From Anaerococcus murdochii (GTDB lineage Bacteria; Bacillota; Clostridia; Tissierellales; Peptoniphilaceae): DNA of 64,000 nucleotides. Made by a program: the position numbers and the translations under genes. The notes under the pieces are model-generated. The model saw nothing but the letters and a program-made list of their open reading frames with translations, made no database searches and had not been told where the DNA came from. This document shows positions 51,095 to 62,469 of this stretch, in pieces. The first letter of the stretch is position 1. The number at the start of each line of letters is the position of its first letter. The stretch spans positions 1,955,001-2,019,000 of the forward strand of contig NZ_JAIPME010000002.1 in the NCBI RefSeq assembly GCF_019957155.1, given 5' to 3'.

Positions 51095-53435
51095 GTCGAG
51101 TAGGTCGGGGATATTACTATCCCTTTCCCCTCTAAGAACCGTGCATGAGAGTTTCCCCTCACACGGCTCAAGTTTTTATAAGCCCTAATTAAAGAGCCAG
51201 CGTATTTTCTTTATCATTTATATGCAATTTTCTATGACACCAAGGGTGTACTAATGTTTTAAAGGTAATATTGTTTTGAGTTGTTTGATGTACTCTAAAG
51301 TCTGTATCCAGAGTTATTTTCTCTCCACAAACAGGGCATATTCCGTTTTGAGTTTTATACAGTCTATTTATAACTGTACGCCCTTTAAGTTCGTTTCGTA
51401 TTTTTAACTCTTCTCTTTCTTCAAAGTATATTTGCCAATTTTCATCAAATGGATTTGCTTCAGCTTGTGTCTTGGTAAATCTCTTAATATCAGTATCTGT
51501 AGCATATTTAAGACGAAGATAGTATTTCTCGCCATTTTCCATTCTGTCTCCAGTTGCTACACTAAAAGTCCAAGTTCTATTTCCAATCGTATGGAAATAC
51601 TTTTTAGCTATCCATTTTCTACTTTTCTTAGGATGTCTACGAACACACCAGTTCCACAGGCATTTATATATTTCATAATCAAGTTTTTCAAACGCTTTTG
51701 ATGAAACATTATATTTCTGATAGTTTATCCAACCTATAATAATTGGATTTAATTTTCTAATCAGAATTTCTTGTTTCATTGACGGATTATCCTTTATGAT
51801 TTGTCTTATTTTATCAACAATAGCCTTGAAGTTCTTTTCAGATGGTTTTGTTAGTAACTTATCTTTATACATCCTAATATTAACTCCAAGAAAGTCGAAG
51901 CCGTCATTTATGTGCGTTATGAGTGTCTTTTCCTCAGACAGTTCTAAACCTCTTTCTTCTAAAAATTTTACAATGATTGGCTTAACACCATTTTCGAGCA
52001 ATTCAGCACTTTCTCCTGTAACGATAAAATCATCTGCATATCTGACAAAATTAACTTTTGGGAAATATGCTTTCTTATTTACTGTTCTTTTATGATATTT
52101 TTCTTTGATTGCTTTTTCTAACCCATCCAATACCATATTAGATATTACAGGTGATATTGGTGAACCTTGTGGGCTTCCAGTTTCTGTAGGAAATAATCTT
52201 TGCTTTTCTATATATCCGCATTCAAGCCAAAGTTTCAATAACGACTTGTTCATTGGAATATTATTCATTATCCATTCGTGGCTAATATTATCAAAGCAAC
52301 CTTTTATATCTCCTTCAAGCACCCATTTTGCAGATTTCTTTTTATTTAGAGATGTAAAGCATTGCTCAATAGCATCCTGCGTACACCTTTTAGCTCTAAA
52401 TCCATAAGAATTAGGGTCAGCAGTAGTTTCTGCTATGGGTTCAAGTGCAAATTTATATAGGGTTTGCATTGCTCTATCTGTCATTGTAGGAATGCTGAGA
52501 GGTCTTTTCTTCCCATTTTTCTTTGGTATATACACTCTTTTAAGAGGCTTAGGTTTATATCCTCTTAAGTTTAACTTTCCTATTGCATTATACTTTGCCT
52601 GTGGTGTTAGCCATAGTTCGCCATCAACACCACTTGTTTTCTTGCCTTGGTTTTCAGTTACCCTCTTAATAGCCAAGGCTTTTGCATAAAATGAAGTTGT
52701 GAGTAAATGCTGTAAAGATTTTACCTTTCCGTATTTACTCATTTTCCACGCTTTCACAATACGCATTTGTAGTTTTTTAACATAGCTTTCTGCTACTGAA
52801 AAATCTATACTTTCCCAGTCTTTAGCTCTGTTAGTAGTAGCACACATTTTACTGTTCATTTGCTTTCTCCTTTCAAAAATTCTACAAGTTCTCTTGTGAT
52901 TAAAAACCAAATGGAAGTCTGCACTCTTTCAAGTTAGGGCAAATTTTGAACCCCTATCCATCTCATTACAAGATGGCGTTCGCTTTTTCCATTATCCTTT
53001 ACCTGCACCATTATCAGCATTTCTTACGATTTGCCTTGCCTTTTGGCAACGGTACAGGCTTACCATGTTCCACTTAATTAACATTGATAACTTAGGCTCT
53101 ACCTCTCTGCCGGTAGTCATTTTGTCCGTGTAATCCCACTGTGGAAAGGATTATCCGACTACGCACCATTTTGGTTCAGGCTTGTCAGCAACTTTAGCCT
53201 GTTCGCCTTAACGGCATTTATCAGTAGTTCACATATGTTAGCCATATTATCAAGCCTCGCTCCCTAACCGCCTTGTTGCTGGCAGTTTCGGTATTCCCTC
53301 ACGGTTCAACCTCAAGTAGGGCTACTTTAATATCGGCTTACCACACCTAAGTGCAGTCGATACTTGGCTCAACTAACGGAATAGTTGGTTTGGTCATTAT
53401 GCCAAACAGTTAAATTAAGCGACTTCATGTCGCAC
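51095..53435 (-). mobile_element. Group II intron inserted in helicase gene
   Basis: 2,341 bases on the minus strand. 5' end GTGCGACATGAAGTCGC (from 53435) fits the group II GUGYG consensus; 3' end ...CTACTCGAC at 51095. Removal joins TGG (W, 53436-53438) to CAG (Q) in frame. About 575 bases of ribozyme RNA (domains I-III) precede the encoded protein, and ~95 bases (domains V-VI) follow it. Confidence 0.85.
51189..52859 (-). CDS. ltrA: Group II intron reverse transcriptase/maturase with HNH endonuclease
   Basis: 556 residues from MNSKMCATTNRAKDWESIDF; ATG 52859 has AAAGGAG 8 bases upstream. Reverse transcriptase domain with RVYIPKKNGKKRPLSIPTMT, ALEPIAETTADPNSYGFRAK and the active site FVRYADDFIVTG; maturase X domain (KIRQIIKDNPSMKQEILIRK ... 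IIGWINYQKY); C-terminal HNH: CPVCGEKI ... HPWCHRKLH. All parts are present, so splicing and mobility are plausible. Mobility by target-primed reverse transcription. Confidence 0.92.
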   Translation of the reverse strand: MNSKMCATTNRAKDWESIDFSVAESYVKKLQMRIVKAWKMSKYGKVKSLQHLLTTSFYAKALAIKRVTENQGKKTSGVDGELWLTPQAKYNAIGKLNLRGYKPKPLKRVYIPKKNGKKRPLSIPTMTDRAMQTLYKFALEPIAETTADPNSYGFRAKRCTQDAIEQCFTSLNKKKSAKWVLEGDIKGCFDNISHEWIMNNIPMNKSLLKLWLECGYIEKQRLFPTETGSPQGSPISPVISNMVLDGLEKAIKEKYHKRTVNKKAYFPKVNFVRYADDFIVTGESAELLENGVKPIIVKFLEERGLELSEEKTLITHINDGFDFLGVNIRMYKDKLLTKPSEKNFKAIVDKIRQIIKDNPSMKQEILIRKLNPIIIGWINYQKYNVSSKAFEKLDYEIYKCLWNWCVRRHPKKSRKWIAKKYFHTIGNRTWTFSVATGDRMENGEKYYLRLKYATDTDIKRFTKTQAEANPFDENWQIYFEEREELKIRNELKGRTVINRLYKTQNGICPVCGEKITLDTDFRVHQTTQNNITFKTLVHPWCHRKLHINDKENTLAL

Positions 53436-56400
53436 CCACAAATAAGAATCAAAGGTATTTTCTGTTACATATCTAAAGATATTGACTTTATCATTTTCAT
53501 TACCTTGACGAACAATTCTACCACTTCTTTGCTCTAGGTCAGACGGTCTCCAAGGGACGTCTAAATCGTGTAAGGCTATTAGTTTATTTTGTACATTTGT
53601 ACCTGCTCCCATTTTTTGAGTAGAACCTAATAAGACTCTTACTTCTCCTCTTCTTACCTTAGAGAACAATTCATCTTTTTGTTTGTCTGTATCTGCTTCG
53701 TGGATAAAGGCTATTTCTTCTTTAGGTATTCCCATATTCACTAGCTTATTTCTAATATCATCATAGATATTAAATTCTCCATCTCCTTTTGGTGTAGACA
53801 TATCTGAAAATACTAATTGGGTCGATGAATTTTCTTTTGTCTTATCCCAGATTGAAAAGATATTTTTTACACATACATTTACCTTCGAATTAGGATCATC
53901 TGGAAGTAGTGGGTTTATTAATCTTTGGTCAAGGGCAAGTTTTTTACCATCATTTGTAATCTTTAGCATGTTATCTTCTGTAGGCTCGACTTGGTTATTT
54001 CTAACCGCATCAGCTCTTTCTGAAATAGCTTCTAATATTTCTTTTTGTTCCTCAGTAGGTTTTGTTTTAATAACTTCGAAGTTTGCTTCTGGTACTGGCA
54101 AATTTAACATATCTGAAGTCTTTATATCTGCTACTTCTTTAAACATGCTCATCAGTTCTGGCAAGTTATAAAACTTTGAAAATCTTGTCTTTTGCCTATA
54201 TCCAGTGCCTTCTGGAGATAATTCAAATGTGTTTTCTGTTTCTCCAAAAGTAGAAGCCCAGGCATCAAAATGTTCTAATCCTCTTGTTTTTAAATCGTCA
54301 TATTGAAGGTATCTTTGCATTGTATAAAGCTCTGTCATTGAATTTGATATTGGTGTACCAGTAGCAAATACAACTCCCTTACCATCTGTCATTTCATCCA
54401 TATACCTACATTTCATATACATATCCGAAGACTTAAAGGCTTCACTCTGACCGATACCCGCAACATTTCTCATCTTGGTATGCAAGAATAAGTTTTTGTA
54501 ATTATGAGCTTCGTCTATAAATAACTTATCTACTCCTAGTTCTTCAAAGGTTATTACATCATCTTTTTTAAAGTCATCATTTAGTTTTTCAAGTCTTACC
54601 AAGAGTTTCTTCTTTGTCTTTTCTAGTTGTTTAACGGTAAAATTTTCCCCTCTATTTCTTTTATTCTCGTCAATAAAGGAAACTATATCATCTATTTGGT
54701 CTTGTATATGCCTTACCTGGTATTCCTTGGACATTGGTATTTTTTCAAATTGAGAGTGTCCTATGATGACCGCATCATATTCTCCCGTTGCAATCCTACC
54801 AATAAATCTTTTCCTATTTTTAGGTTGGAAGTCTTTTTTATCGGCCATCATAATATTTGCTGACGGATATAATTGCATAAACTCCCTACCAATTTGAGTG
54901 GTTAGATGGTTAGGAACTACAAATAATGACTTACTTGCAAGTCCCAACTTTTTAGATTCCATAGCAGAAGCTACCATTTCAAAAGTTTTTCCTGCTCCTA
55001 CTACATGGGCAAGTAGTGTATTTCCACCATAAAGAGTCCTTGCTATGGCATTTTTTTGATGTTCTCGTAGTCTGATTTCAGTATTCATTCCATCAAAAGT
55101 TAAGTTAGAACCATCAAATTCTCTATTTCTAATTGAATTGAATTTTTCATTATAAATCTTTTCTAGCCTATATCTTCTATCAGGATCTTCAAATATCCAA
55201 TTCTTAAATTCTTCTTTAATCAGTTCCTGCTTTTGACTTGCAAGCATAGTTTCTTTTTTATTTAATACAGAAGTCTTAGACCCATCATCATTTATTACTT
55301 GGTCAAATACCTTCGTATCTTTTAGATTAAGAGCATTTTCAATTAGCTTATAGGCATTTACTCTACTTGTACCATAAGTCATGTTAGCAAGGTCATTAGT
55401 CGAGTCAACACTTTTACCTTCAATGTTCCATTCACTTGTATGTGGTGAGAACCTAACATTTATATTCCATCTATCATAACCTGGTGTTTTTAAAAGATTA
55501 AAAGTAAAGTCTTCTATATCTTTTTGAGGTATCCAAGTTGCTCCTAACCTTACATTTATATCAGAAGCAGTAAGTTCTTCAGGCATAACTTCTTGTAACT
55601 TTTCTCTTTGATATTTGAGTTTGCCTAACTCGTTTAATAATGTGTCTTTCTTTTCAGAAGGTGCTAAATCTATTACATTTTCAATTTCTCCGATATATGA
55701 ATTGAGGTAGCCAATCTTTTCTCTGATATTACCACTTAAATATTCATCAGCCGATACATATGAAAAATGAAATGGATCGTCATTGTCAAAGTTCTCAAAG
55801 GGCATTCTGTTATTTATTAGGTCTGTATCCTTAATATCTAAAAATATCTCGCCCTCAAGCTCACCAATTAAGGTGTTCCTATCTTTACTTGTGATAGATT
55901 CCATATATTCAAAATCTACATATCCTTTTTGTGAAACTGATAAGACTAAAGCTTCAAGGGAAGTGTCTACATGGTCTACTACTTTTGCCTTTGTGATTGT
56001 TCTTTTTGAGAATATATCACTCTTAGCTTTGAAATTATCCTCATCATCAAGTATTTCTATTGATGATACCAAAGGAAAGTTTGAGTCTTCCTTTAAGGCT
56101 CTAGTGTTTGATAAGGAGTTAATAAAGCCATGTTTCTTTGAAAAGTTATCATAGACTTCATTTAACTTTGCTTGTGACTCTTCTATTTCTTCGTCTGAAA
56201 AATCGTCCTTTTGCTTTTCTATTACATCTTTTAAAGCATTCATTACATCAAGATAATCTTTTATCTTTTCTTTATTTTTATCTGATATATTCTGCTTAAT
56301 TAATACTGAGTTTTCTCTTAGGTAGACTTCTTCATCAATGATGGTATAGGAAAAATTCTTAACATCATCTGTTGCTGGAAGACTTAATTCTTCATCTTCC

Positions 56401-59400
56401 AATAGCTCGACTTCTTCATATTTTGAATTTGAAGATATTTCCTTACTTGCAAGATCCATTAAATCCTTTAGATTTTCGTCTTCTTTTTCATCACAAGTAA
56501 TTGTATTTCCAAATCTTCCAGATACTTCTTTCATATCCCCTAATACCATTTGAGGATTATCTACAAAGTATTTATTATAGGTCAAACCCTTTTTATCAGT
56601 TGATAGGTGTATCCAATCATCATCTCTTTCTATAACTGAATCTCTCTTCTTTAAGAAAATAATATCTGAAGTAACTTCTGTACCAGCAAGTCCTTTAAAT
56701 GTTGTATTAGGTAGCCTCATAGCTCCTAAAAATTCACATCTTGCATTAATATATTTTCTAACAGATTCATCTTTTTTATCCATAGTTCCAGATGAAGTTA
56801 TGAAGGCGATAATTCCTCCATTTCTTACCTTATCTATTGACTTTGCAAAAAAATAATCGTGAATCAGAAAGTTATTTCTGTTATATTCACGATCGTTAAC
56901 TTTAAAATCTCCAAAGGGAACATTTCCTATTACCAAGTCAAAGAAATTATTTGAGAAGTTTGTTTCTTCAAAGCCTTTAATTTGAATGTTAGCTTCAGGA
57001 TAAAGTTCTCTTGCTATTCTTCCGCTTAGACTATCTTTTTCTACTCCATAGACTTTAGAGCCTTGTATTTCACTTGGCATATTACCAATGAAATTACCTA
57101 CTCCTGCAGATGGTTCAAGGATGTTCCCAGTCTTAAAACCCATATCTGTTAGGGTCTTATATATTCCATCCATTACCTCTCTAGGTGTATAAAATGATGT
57201 AAGAGTGGACTCTTTAGCATTCAAATACTCTTCATTTGTTAGATTTTCTTTTAAAATATTTCTTGCTTCAAGCCATTGTCCTCCCTTTTCTTCATCAAAG
57301 ACATCGGCAAGACCACCCCAGCCTAGATAATCAGCAAGATAGGCTTGTTCATATTCTCTTGGACTCCTATTTTCATTTTCAAGTCTTTTTAGCATTTTAA
57401 TAGCTTTTATATTTTTATCTAGCTTTTCTGATGGTGTAAGGTATTCTGAGTAGATATGATTTTTCAAGTCATAATTTCTAGCAAAACTTAGCTTTTCCTT
57501 ATTAGGTTCATAGCCTAGATTTTTTAAATCCTCTTTACCCCTCAATAAGTTTTCGGCTGCTTCTCTTGGAACATTGTATCTATCCATCATTTGGTCAATT
57601 TCAGGATTGTGGTTATCTATAAAGCTTTCTTGCTCTACTTGTCTTTCAATTTGTTTTTCATGCTCAGATAATTTGTATATCTCATAATTTCCACTATCTA
57701 AAAGGTCATCAATCTTTCTACTTTCTTCAAATGTTTCACCTTTATATAAAGGGAATTCTTCCCCATTAACTTCTACCTTAGTTCCAGCTTCAATTAAGTT
57801 AATTCCATCAAAGGTATTCTTATCTTCTAAAATAAATTCTTTTCCAACCTTTACTGCTAATTTTTCTGATGTTTGAGTTAGATTTTCAAAGATTTCTTCA
57901 AGGTATGAATCGTTTCTATATGGAATTACTTCCGAACCCCTAATCATACCTCCCATATACTCCATATTATCTCTAATGGTTACAGTTTTAAGTCCTCCAC
58001 TTAGTTCATCAAAATCTGTAATGGTAAAGTCCTTATCTTTATATCTAACTTGATCGCCTATCTTAAACTTAGGCTCTATCTTTTCCTTAACTTCTTCTTG
58101 TAATGATTTTTCCTCACTTAGTGCAACTTGCTCTTCTAAATATGAAAATTCACGCTCATTTACTTCTTCACCATCACCAAGGTCAATCCTATAGTGTTCG
58201 ACAACTTCGCCATCTACATAGTGGTCAAAATAGAATTTGAAATATCCGATATAATCATCAGTCATTTCTCCAAATTCATTTTCTCCATGAGTTAGATTAT
58301 GGTCTTTAACATCTATATCCTTTTGTCTTAGGACATTTATTAAATCCTTAGTTACTATCTGCCCACTATAATCGGGAACTAATTCGTGGTTTTCATTAAA
58401 TTCTACAATCCAGTAATCTTTTCTATTTTCAGTGTTTTTGTCATCAAAAAAAGAAGCTTCATCAGCTTCCTTTTCTTGGCTTATTTCATTTTCTAGGCTT
58501 CCACGTATTCCTTGATTGCCATCTTCTTTACTGTTGCCATCAAGTTGTTCATCTGTCCTTGGTATTCCTCTGGATTCTCTCTCATCATCTTCTCTGTCAA
58601 TCCTTGTGCTTTCATCATTTTGACTTTTTCTCTCTTGATAAAGTCCACTGCCTGATTTTGAATTTCCTTCAGATGGTTCAAAAGTGTTTTCTCCTCGTAC
58701 ATTTTCTGAAGTTTCTTCCAGTTCTCCATCTCCTCGCTCCCTACCAGGTAAGACAGTCTTAGAACTGCGTATGTTGGATTCGGAAATCTCTCCATAAATT
58801 CCAGATCCCTCTCCATCATGTCCAAGGTTTTCTCTTCGATCTTCATTGCTATTTCCTCTGTCGCTTCCATCTGTGAAAACTCGTCCATCTCTAATTCTTG
58901 ACCTATCATCTCGTCTATATAAATCATCTTGACCTCCTTTATCTTCATTTATATTTTCTATATCTCTATTATAGTCGGCAGCGACCCTTTCTGTCAGCAG
59001 CCTAGCACGATCCATTCCCTTAGATTTTTCTATTGTGCTATCTATAATATCTTCGCTAACCCTTGATATTACAAGACCTATCTGTTCTAAAGAAATAGTA
59101 TTAATCCTAGAAAAATTATTTTTTAAATTTTCCGTATCCATAGGATAGACTGTATTAAACCTATTAGCTACTGCATAAGATATTGAGTCTCTCATAAACT
59201 TTTCAAAACTCAGTCTATCCTCTATATCTATTCTCAAATCAGCAAGAGCCAAGTTAATATATTCATCTCCATAAATTCGACTCAAAGAAAATATATTTTC
59301 ATTGAGTGAATCACTATCTTCAAATGAAGAATCTCTTATTATTTCTTTTAAAGCCTCGTTATGATTTTCATGATCAAACTGCCATAAGCTAACCTCATTA

Positions 59401-59711
59401 ATATTCCTATCCATTGATGTGGTCTGACTAATATCAAAAATATATGAAACTTTTTTGTTTACATCACTTCCAACTAAAATTGGAATACCCTTTTGACCTC
59501 TCATAACAACTCTGCCCAAATATTTTTTCCACATATCAAAAGTCGCACAAGCTCTAGCTTCAGGTTCTTTGTTATATATACTTAATTGGCTAGAAAAATC
59601 ATATTTCTGATTATTGCCTATAACTTTTAAGAGTTTTAAATATTCTTTTTCATCTTGCAAAACTTCATACTTTATTGCTTCTTGTATATTCTTAAAATCA
59701 TTTACTTGCAT
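53436..59711 (-). CDS. Conjugative-element methylase/SNF2-type helicase giant protein, 5' exon
   Basis: 2,092 codons before the intron; 2,547 residues after splicing with 51094-49727. N-terminal LtrC/ArdC-like region ([10 protein letters not shown] ... [20 protein letters not shown]), a long disordered D/E/R/G/S-rich linker (~250-400), an N6-methylase-like domain ([15 protein letters not shown] ~870, [12 protein letters not shown] ~925, where NPPF is replaced by NVPF), and a helicase: Walker [14 protein letters not shown] (~1570), DEAH box [13 protein letters not shown] (~1733), C-terminal [11 protein letters not shown]. Such proteins are typical of ICEs in Firmicutes and thought to protect or process transferred DNA. 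Starts 14 bases inside the C5 methyltransferase gene. Confidence 0.88.
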
Positions 59712-60663
59712 TTCCTACCTCCATTCTATGAATTTCTTTTATAATAGCCATTAAAACATCAACCACAATAGAATTGCCGGCCTGCTTATATAGCTTGCTT
59801 GAAGTACAATTTTTTCTTCTTGGATGTGCTTCTTCTAGTTTGTTAATATCAATGTCATCAAAACCCATGAGTCTTAAACATTCTCTTTCTGTTAAATACC
59901 TATATTTACCATTTCCAATATCTATTATTCCTGAATTAGGAACTCTCATCTGTTTTGTAGAAATAGTATAAGAAAAAGCTTTAATCACTTTTAATCGCCC
60001 TCTAAAACTGTTATCTATGCCTTTATTTAAAAATTTCAGCATATAAGGTTGGGTCATTGTATAAAGTTCACTTACATCCTTTTCAAAAAATTCACTTAGT
60101 GGTCTTGTTTCTTTCCTCTCCAATTTATTAAAAGAAAAGTTATTTGCTCCAAGACATGAAACAACAAATATCCTCTCCCTTTTTTGAGGTATCCCAAAGT
60201 CCATTGCATTTAAGATTTTATACTTGCTTTCATATCCTAGGCTCTCTAGCTCTTTTAGATAAATAAAAAAGGAGTCCCTCATATTTCTATCAAGGACTCC
60301 CTTTACATTTTCCCAAATTATCCATTTAGGTTTGTCTTTCATTTCTTTAATTATTCTAATTGTTTCAAATAGTAAGCTTGATCTAGTTCCTGAATTCTTT
60401 GCTCCTCCCTGCTTTTTTCCTATTCTTGAAAAGTCTTGGCAAGGACTTCCATGCATAACTAAGTCTATCTTCTCATTAGGAGCTTTATATCCTACTACTG
60501 ATTTTGCTTTATAATCTTCTCCATAAAGTGCGTTGTATGATTTAACACAAGCCTTATCTATTTCTACATAATCAACAACTTCATAAGGTATCTTTAAATT
60601 AATAAAAGCCTTTCTAATAGCACCTATGCCGCCGAAAAGCTCTAATATTTTTACCTTATTCAT
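59698..60663 (-). CDS. DNA (cytosine-5-)-methyltransferase
   Basis: 321 residues. Motif [18 protein letters not shown], catalytic motif [14 protein letters not shown] (Cys ~80), motif VI WENVKG, motif [12 protein letters not shown], motif [13 protein letters not shown]. Complete. Methylates cytosine in a specific target. No cognate nuclease gene is next to it; instead it overlaps topB upstream (8 bases) and the helicase gene downstream (14 bases), so it is part of the conjugation operon, probably protecting transferred DNA from recipient restriction (inference). Confidence 0.92.
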   Translation of the reverse strand: MNKVKILELFGGIGAIRKAFINLKIPYEVVDYVEIDKACVKSYNALYGEDYKAKSVVGYKAPNEKIDLVMHGSPCQDFSRIGKKQGGAKNSGTRSSLLFETIRIIKEMKDKPKWIIWENVKGVLDRNMRDSFFIYLKELESLGYESKYKILNAMDFGIPQKRERIFVVSCLGANNFSFNKLERKETRPLSEFFEKDVSELYTMTQPYMLKFLNKGIDNSFRGRLKVIKAFSYTISTKQMRVPNSGIIDIGNGKYRYLTERECLRLMGFDDIDINKLEEAHPRRKNCTSSKLYKQAGNSIVVDVLMAIIKEIHRMEVGNASK

Positions 60664-62377
60664 TTAGATTATTCTTGTACCTATCTACAAGCTCCTTTAT
60701 ACTATCTTCTATTTCTCTTAAAAAGTCTTCTTTATCAACTTCGCCAGAGCTAATCTTTGCAAGTTTCATTTCCCATTCAGATGTTGTTTCTGCTGATTTA
60801 AACTTATCCTCTACAATCGATACAAGTCTATTGCCTTTTTCTGTTACAAGTAGATTTTTCTTATCTCTTCTTATAAGATCCTTATGGATAAGATTTTCGA
60901 TAATTCCTGCTCTTGTAGCTGGTGTTCCTAAGCCTTTTCTTTCTACTTCTATAGCTTTATCCAAAGATTCTACTCCTGCATTCTCCATAGTCTTTAAAAG
61001 TGTATCTTCATTATAATGACTTGGGGCTTTGGTGAATTTCTCCGATATATTTTTAGAAGTTAGCTTAATTTTATCTCCAGTCTTTATATCTGGTAATTCA
61101 TTTTTTTGTTTTTCTTTTCCATAGCTCTTTAGATACTTGGTATAACCTTCATCGATTATAGTCTTGCCACTTGCATTGAAGTTAAATTTATCATATTCAT
61201 ATCTGATTTTTCTACTAGATTCCTTTAAGTTATCCGAACATGAAGCAAGTAATTTATCCTTAATTAGATTATAGATTTTACTTTCTTTATCAGTTAAATC
61301 TTTGGCTTTTCCAATACCTGATATAGTAGGAATAATTGCATAGTGGTCTGTAACTTTAGATGAATTAAAAATAGACTTAAAGTTTGATTCATTGATTTTA
61401 AAATCTTCTTCAAGTCCTTCCAATAATTCTTTCATAGTAGTAACCATATCATCGGTTAAATACCTACTATCTGTTCTTGGGTATGTGATTAGCTTTTTTT
61501 CATACAAAGCTTGTGCCAGGTTTAAAGTGTCATTTGCTGAATATCCAAAATATTTATTTGCTTCTCTTTGTAAGGTCGTGAGATCATAAGGCTTATCTGG
61601 TTTTGTGCTTATTTCTTTATCTTCTACCTCTGTAATAACTATTTCATCTTCTAGCAGATTTAATAGTTGCTCTGCAACTTCAATTCTATCAATCCTATCC
61701 GATACAAGTTTCAATCCTTTATAAGATAGATCAACTGTATAATATTTTTTCTTCTTAAATAGGTTTATTTCACTATCCCTTTTAGCTATTAAATATAGGG
61801 TTGGGGTTTGTACTCTACCAACAGAATATGTTTCCTTGTAAATGCAAGAATAAAGCCTACTTAAATTCATTCCTACCAGCCAATCTGCAATAGCTCTTGC
61901 ACTTGCCGATCTATATAAGTCTTCAAAGTTTTCCCCTTCTTTAAGATTTCTAAAGCCATCCTCAATAGCTTTGTTTTCCATTGAAGATATCCAAAGTCTT
62001 TTAATCTTCTTCTTACATTTAGCTTGATTATATACAAGTCTAAAAATAAGTTCTCCCTCTCTACCAGCATCACAAGCATTTATAACTGTGTCGATGTTCT
62101 TATCATTTAAAAGTTTTTTCAAAATTCCATATTGTTTTTTAGTGCTTTTAGATACTTCATAAATATATTCTTCTGGAATTATTGGAAGATTTTCTATTGA
62201 CCATTTCTTCCATTTTTTATCGTGTCTTTCTGGACTTGCCATTTGAATTAAATGACCGACACACCATGAAACAATGTATCCACCTCCCTCATAATATCCG
62301 TTTTTTCTTGTTCTTGCTCCAATTACTTTTGCAATTGTAACTGCTACACTAGGCTTTTCTGCTATTACTAACTTCAT
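60656..62377 (-). CDS. topB: DNA topoisomerase III (element-encoded)
   Basis: 573 residues from MKLVIAEKPSVAVTIAKVIG; ATG 62377 has GGAGGT 5 bases upstream. TOPRIM domain with INACDAGREGELIFRLVYNQ, type IA core SASARAIADWLVGMNLSRLY, active-site tyrosine in KLITYPRTDSRYLTDD (~313), and conserved GLGTPATRAGIIENL. Relaxes and decatenates DNA. Element copies accompany conjugation genes in many Gram-positive ICEs. No C-terminal zinc fingers, as usual for these short forms. Confidence 0.92.
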   Translation of the reverse strand: MKLVIAEKPSVAVTIAKVIGARTRKNGYYEGGGYIVSWCVGHLIQMASPERHDKKWKKWSIENLPIIPEEYIYEVSKSTKKQYGILKKLLNDKNIDTVINACDAGREGELIFRLVYNQAKCKKKIKRLWISSMENKAIEDGFRNLKEGENFEDLYRSASARAIADWLVGMNLSRLYSCIYKETYSVGRVQTPTLYLIAKRDSEINLFKKKKYYTVDLSYKGLKLVSDRIDRIEVAEQLLNLLEDEIVITEVEDKEISTKPDKPYDLTTLQREANKYFGYSANDTLNLAQALYEKKLITYPRTDSRYLTDDMVTTMKELLEGLEEDFKINESNFKSIFNSSKVTDHYAIIPTISGIGKAKDLTDKESKIYNLIKDKLLASCSDNLKESSRKIRYEYDKFNFNASGKTIIDEGYTKYLKSYGKEKQKNELPDIKTGDKIKLTSKNISEKFTKAPSHYNEDTLLKTMENAGVESLDKAIEVERKGLGTPATRAGIIENLIHKDLIRRDKKNLLVTEKGNRLVSIVEDKFKSAETTSEWEMKLAKISSGEVDKEDFLREIEDSIKELVDRYKNNLNE

Positions 62378-62395
62378 TAATACCTCCATAAATAA

Positions 62396-62426
62396 AAAAA
62401 GAGCGAAAGATTTCTCTCTCGCTCAA
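62396..62426 (-). terminator. Terminator between AbiE pair and topB
   Basis: GAGCGA ... TCGCTC followed by T7 on the minus strand. It lies just before topB, so topB is only read from AbiE transcripts by readthrough. A second hairpin (CTTCCGA/TCGGGAG) is at 62434-62463. Confidence 0.7.
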
Positions 62427-62469
62427 AGTTTTTCTCCCGAATATTATATTTTTTTCGGAAGAATTCGAT

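Noticed and set aside
52920..53400. Possible structural RNA genes (tRNA-like folds) before the maturase gene
   Set aside because: The GC-richer structured stretch is the 5' ribozyme part of the group II intron; no cloverleaf was found.
58493..58948. 151-residue frame on the same strand inside the helicase gene
   Set aside because: It overlaps the low-complexity linker of the giant helicase in another frame, has no recognisable domain, and the main frame is continuous across it.
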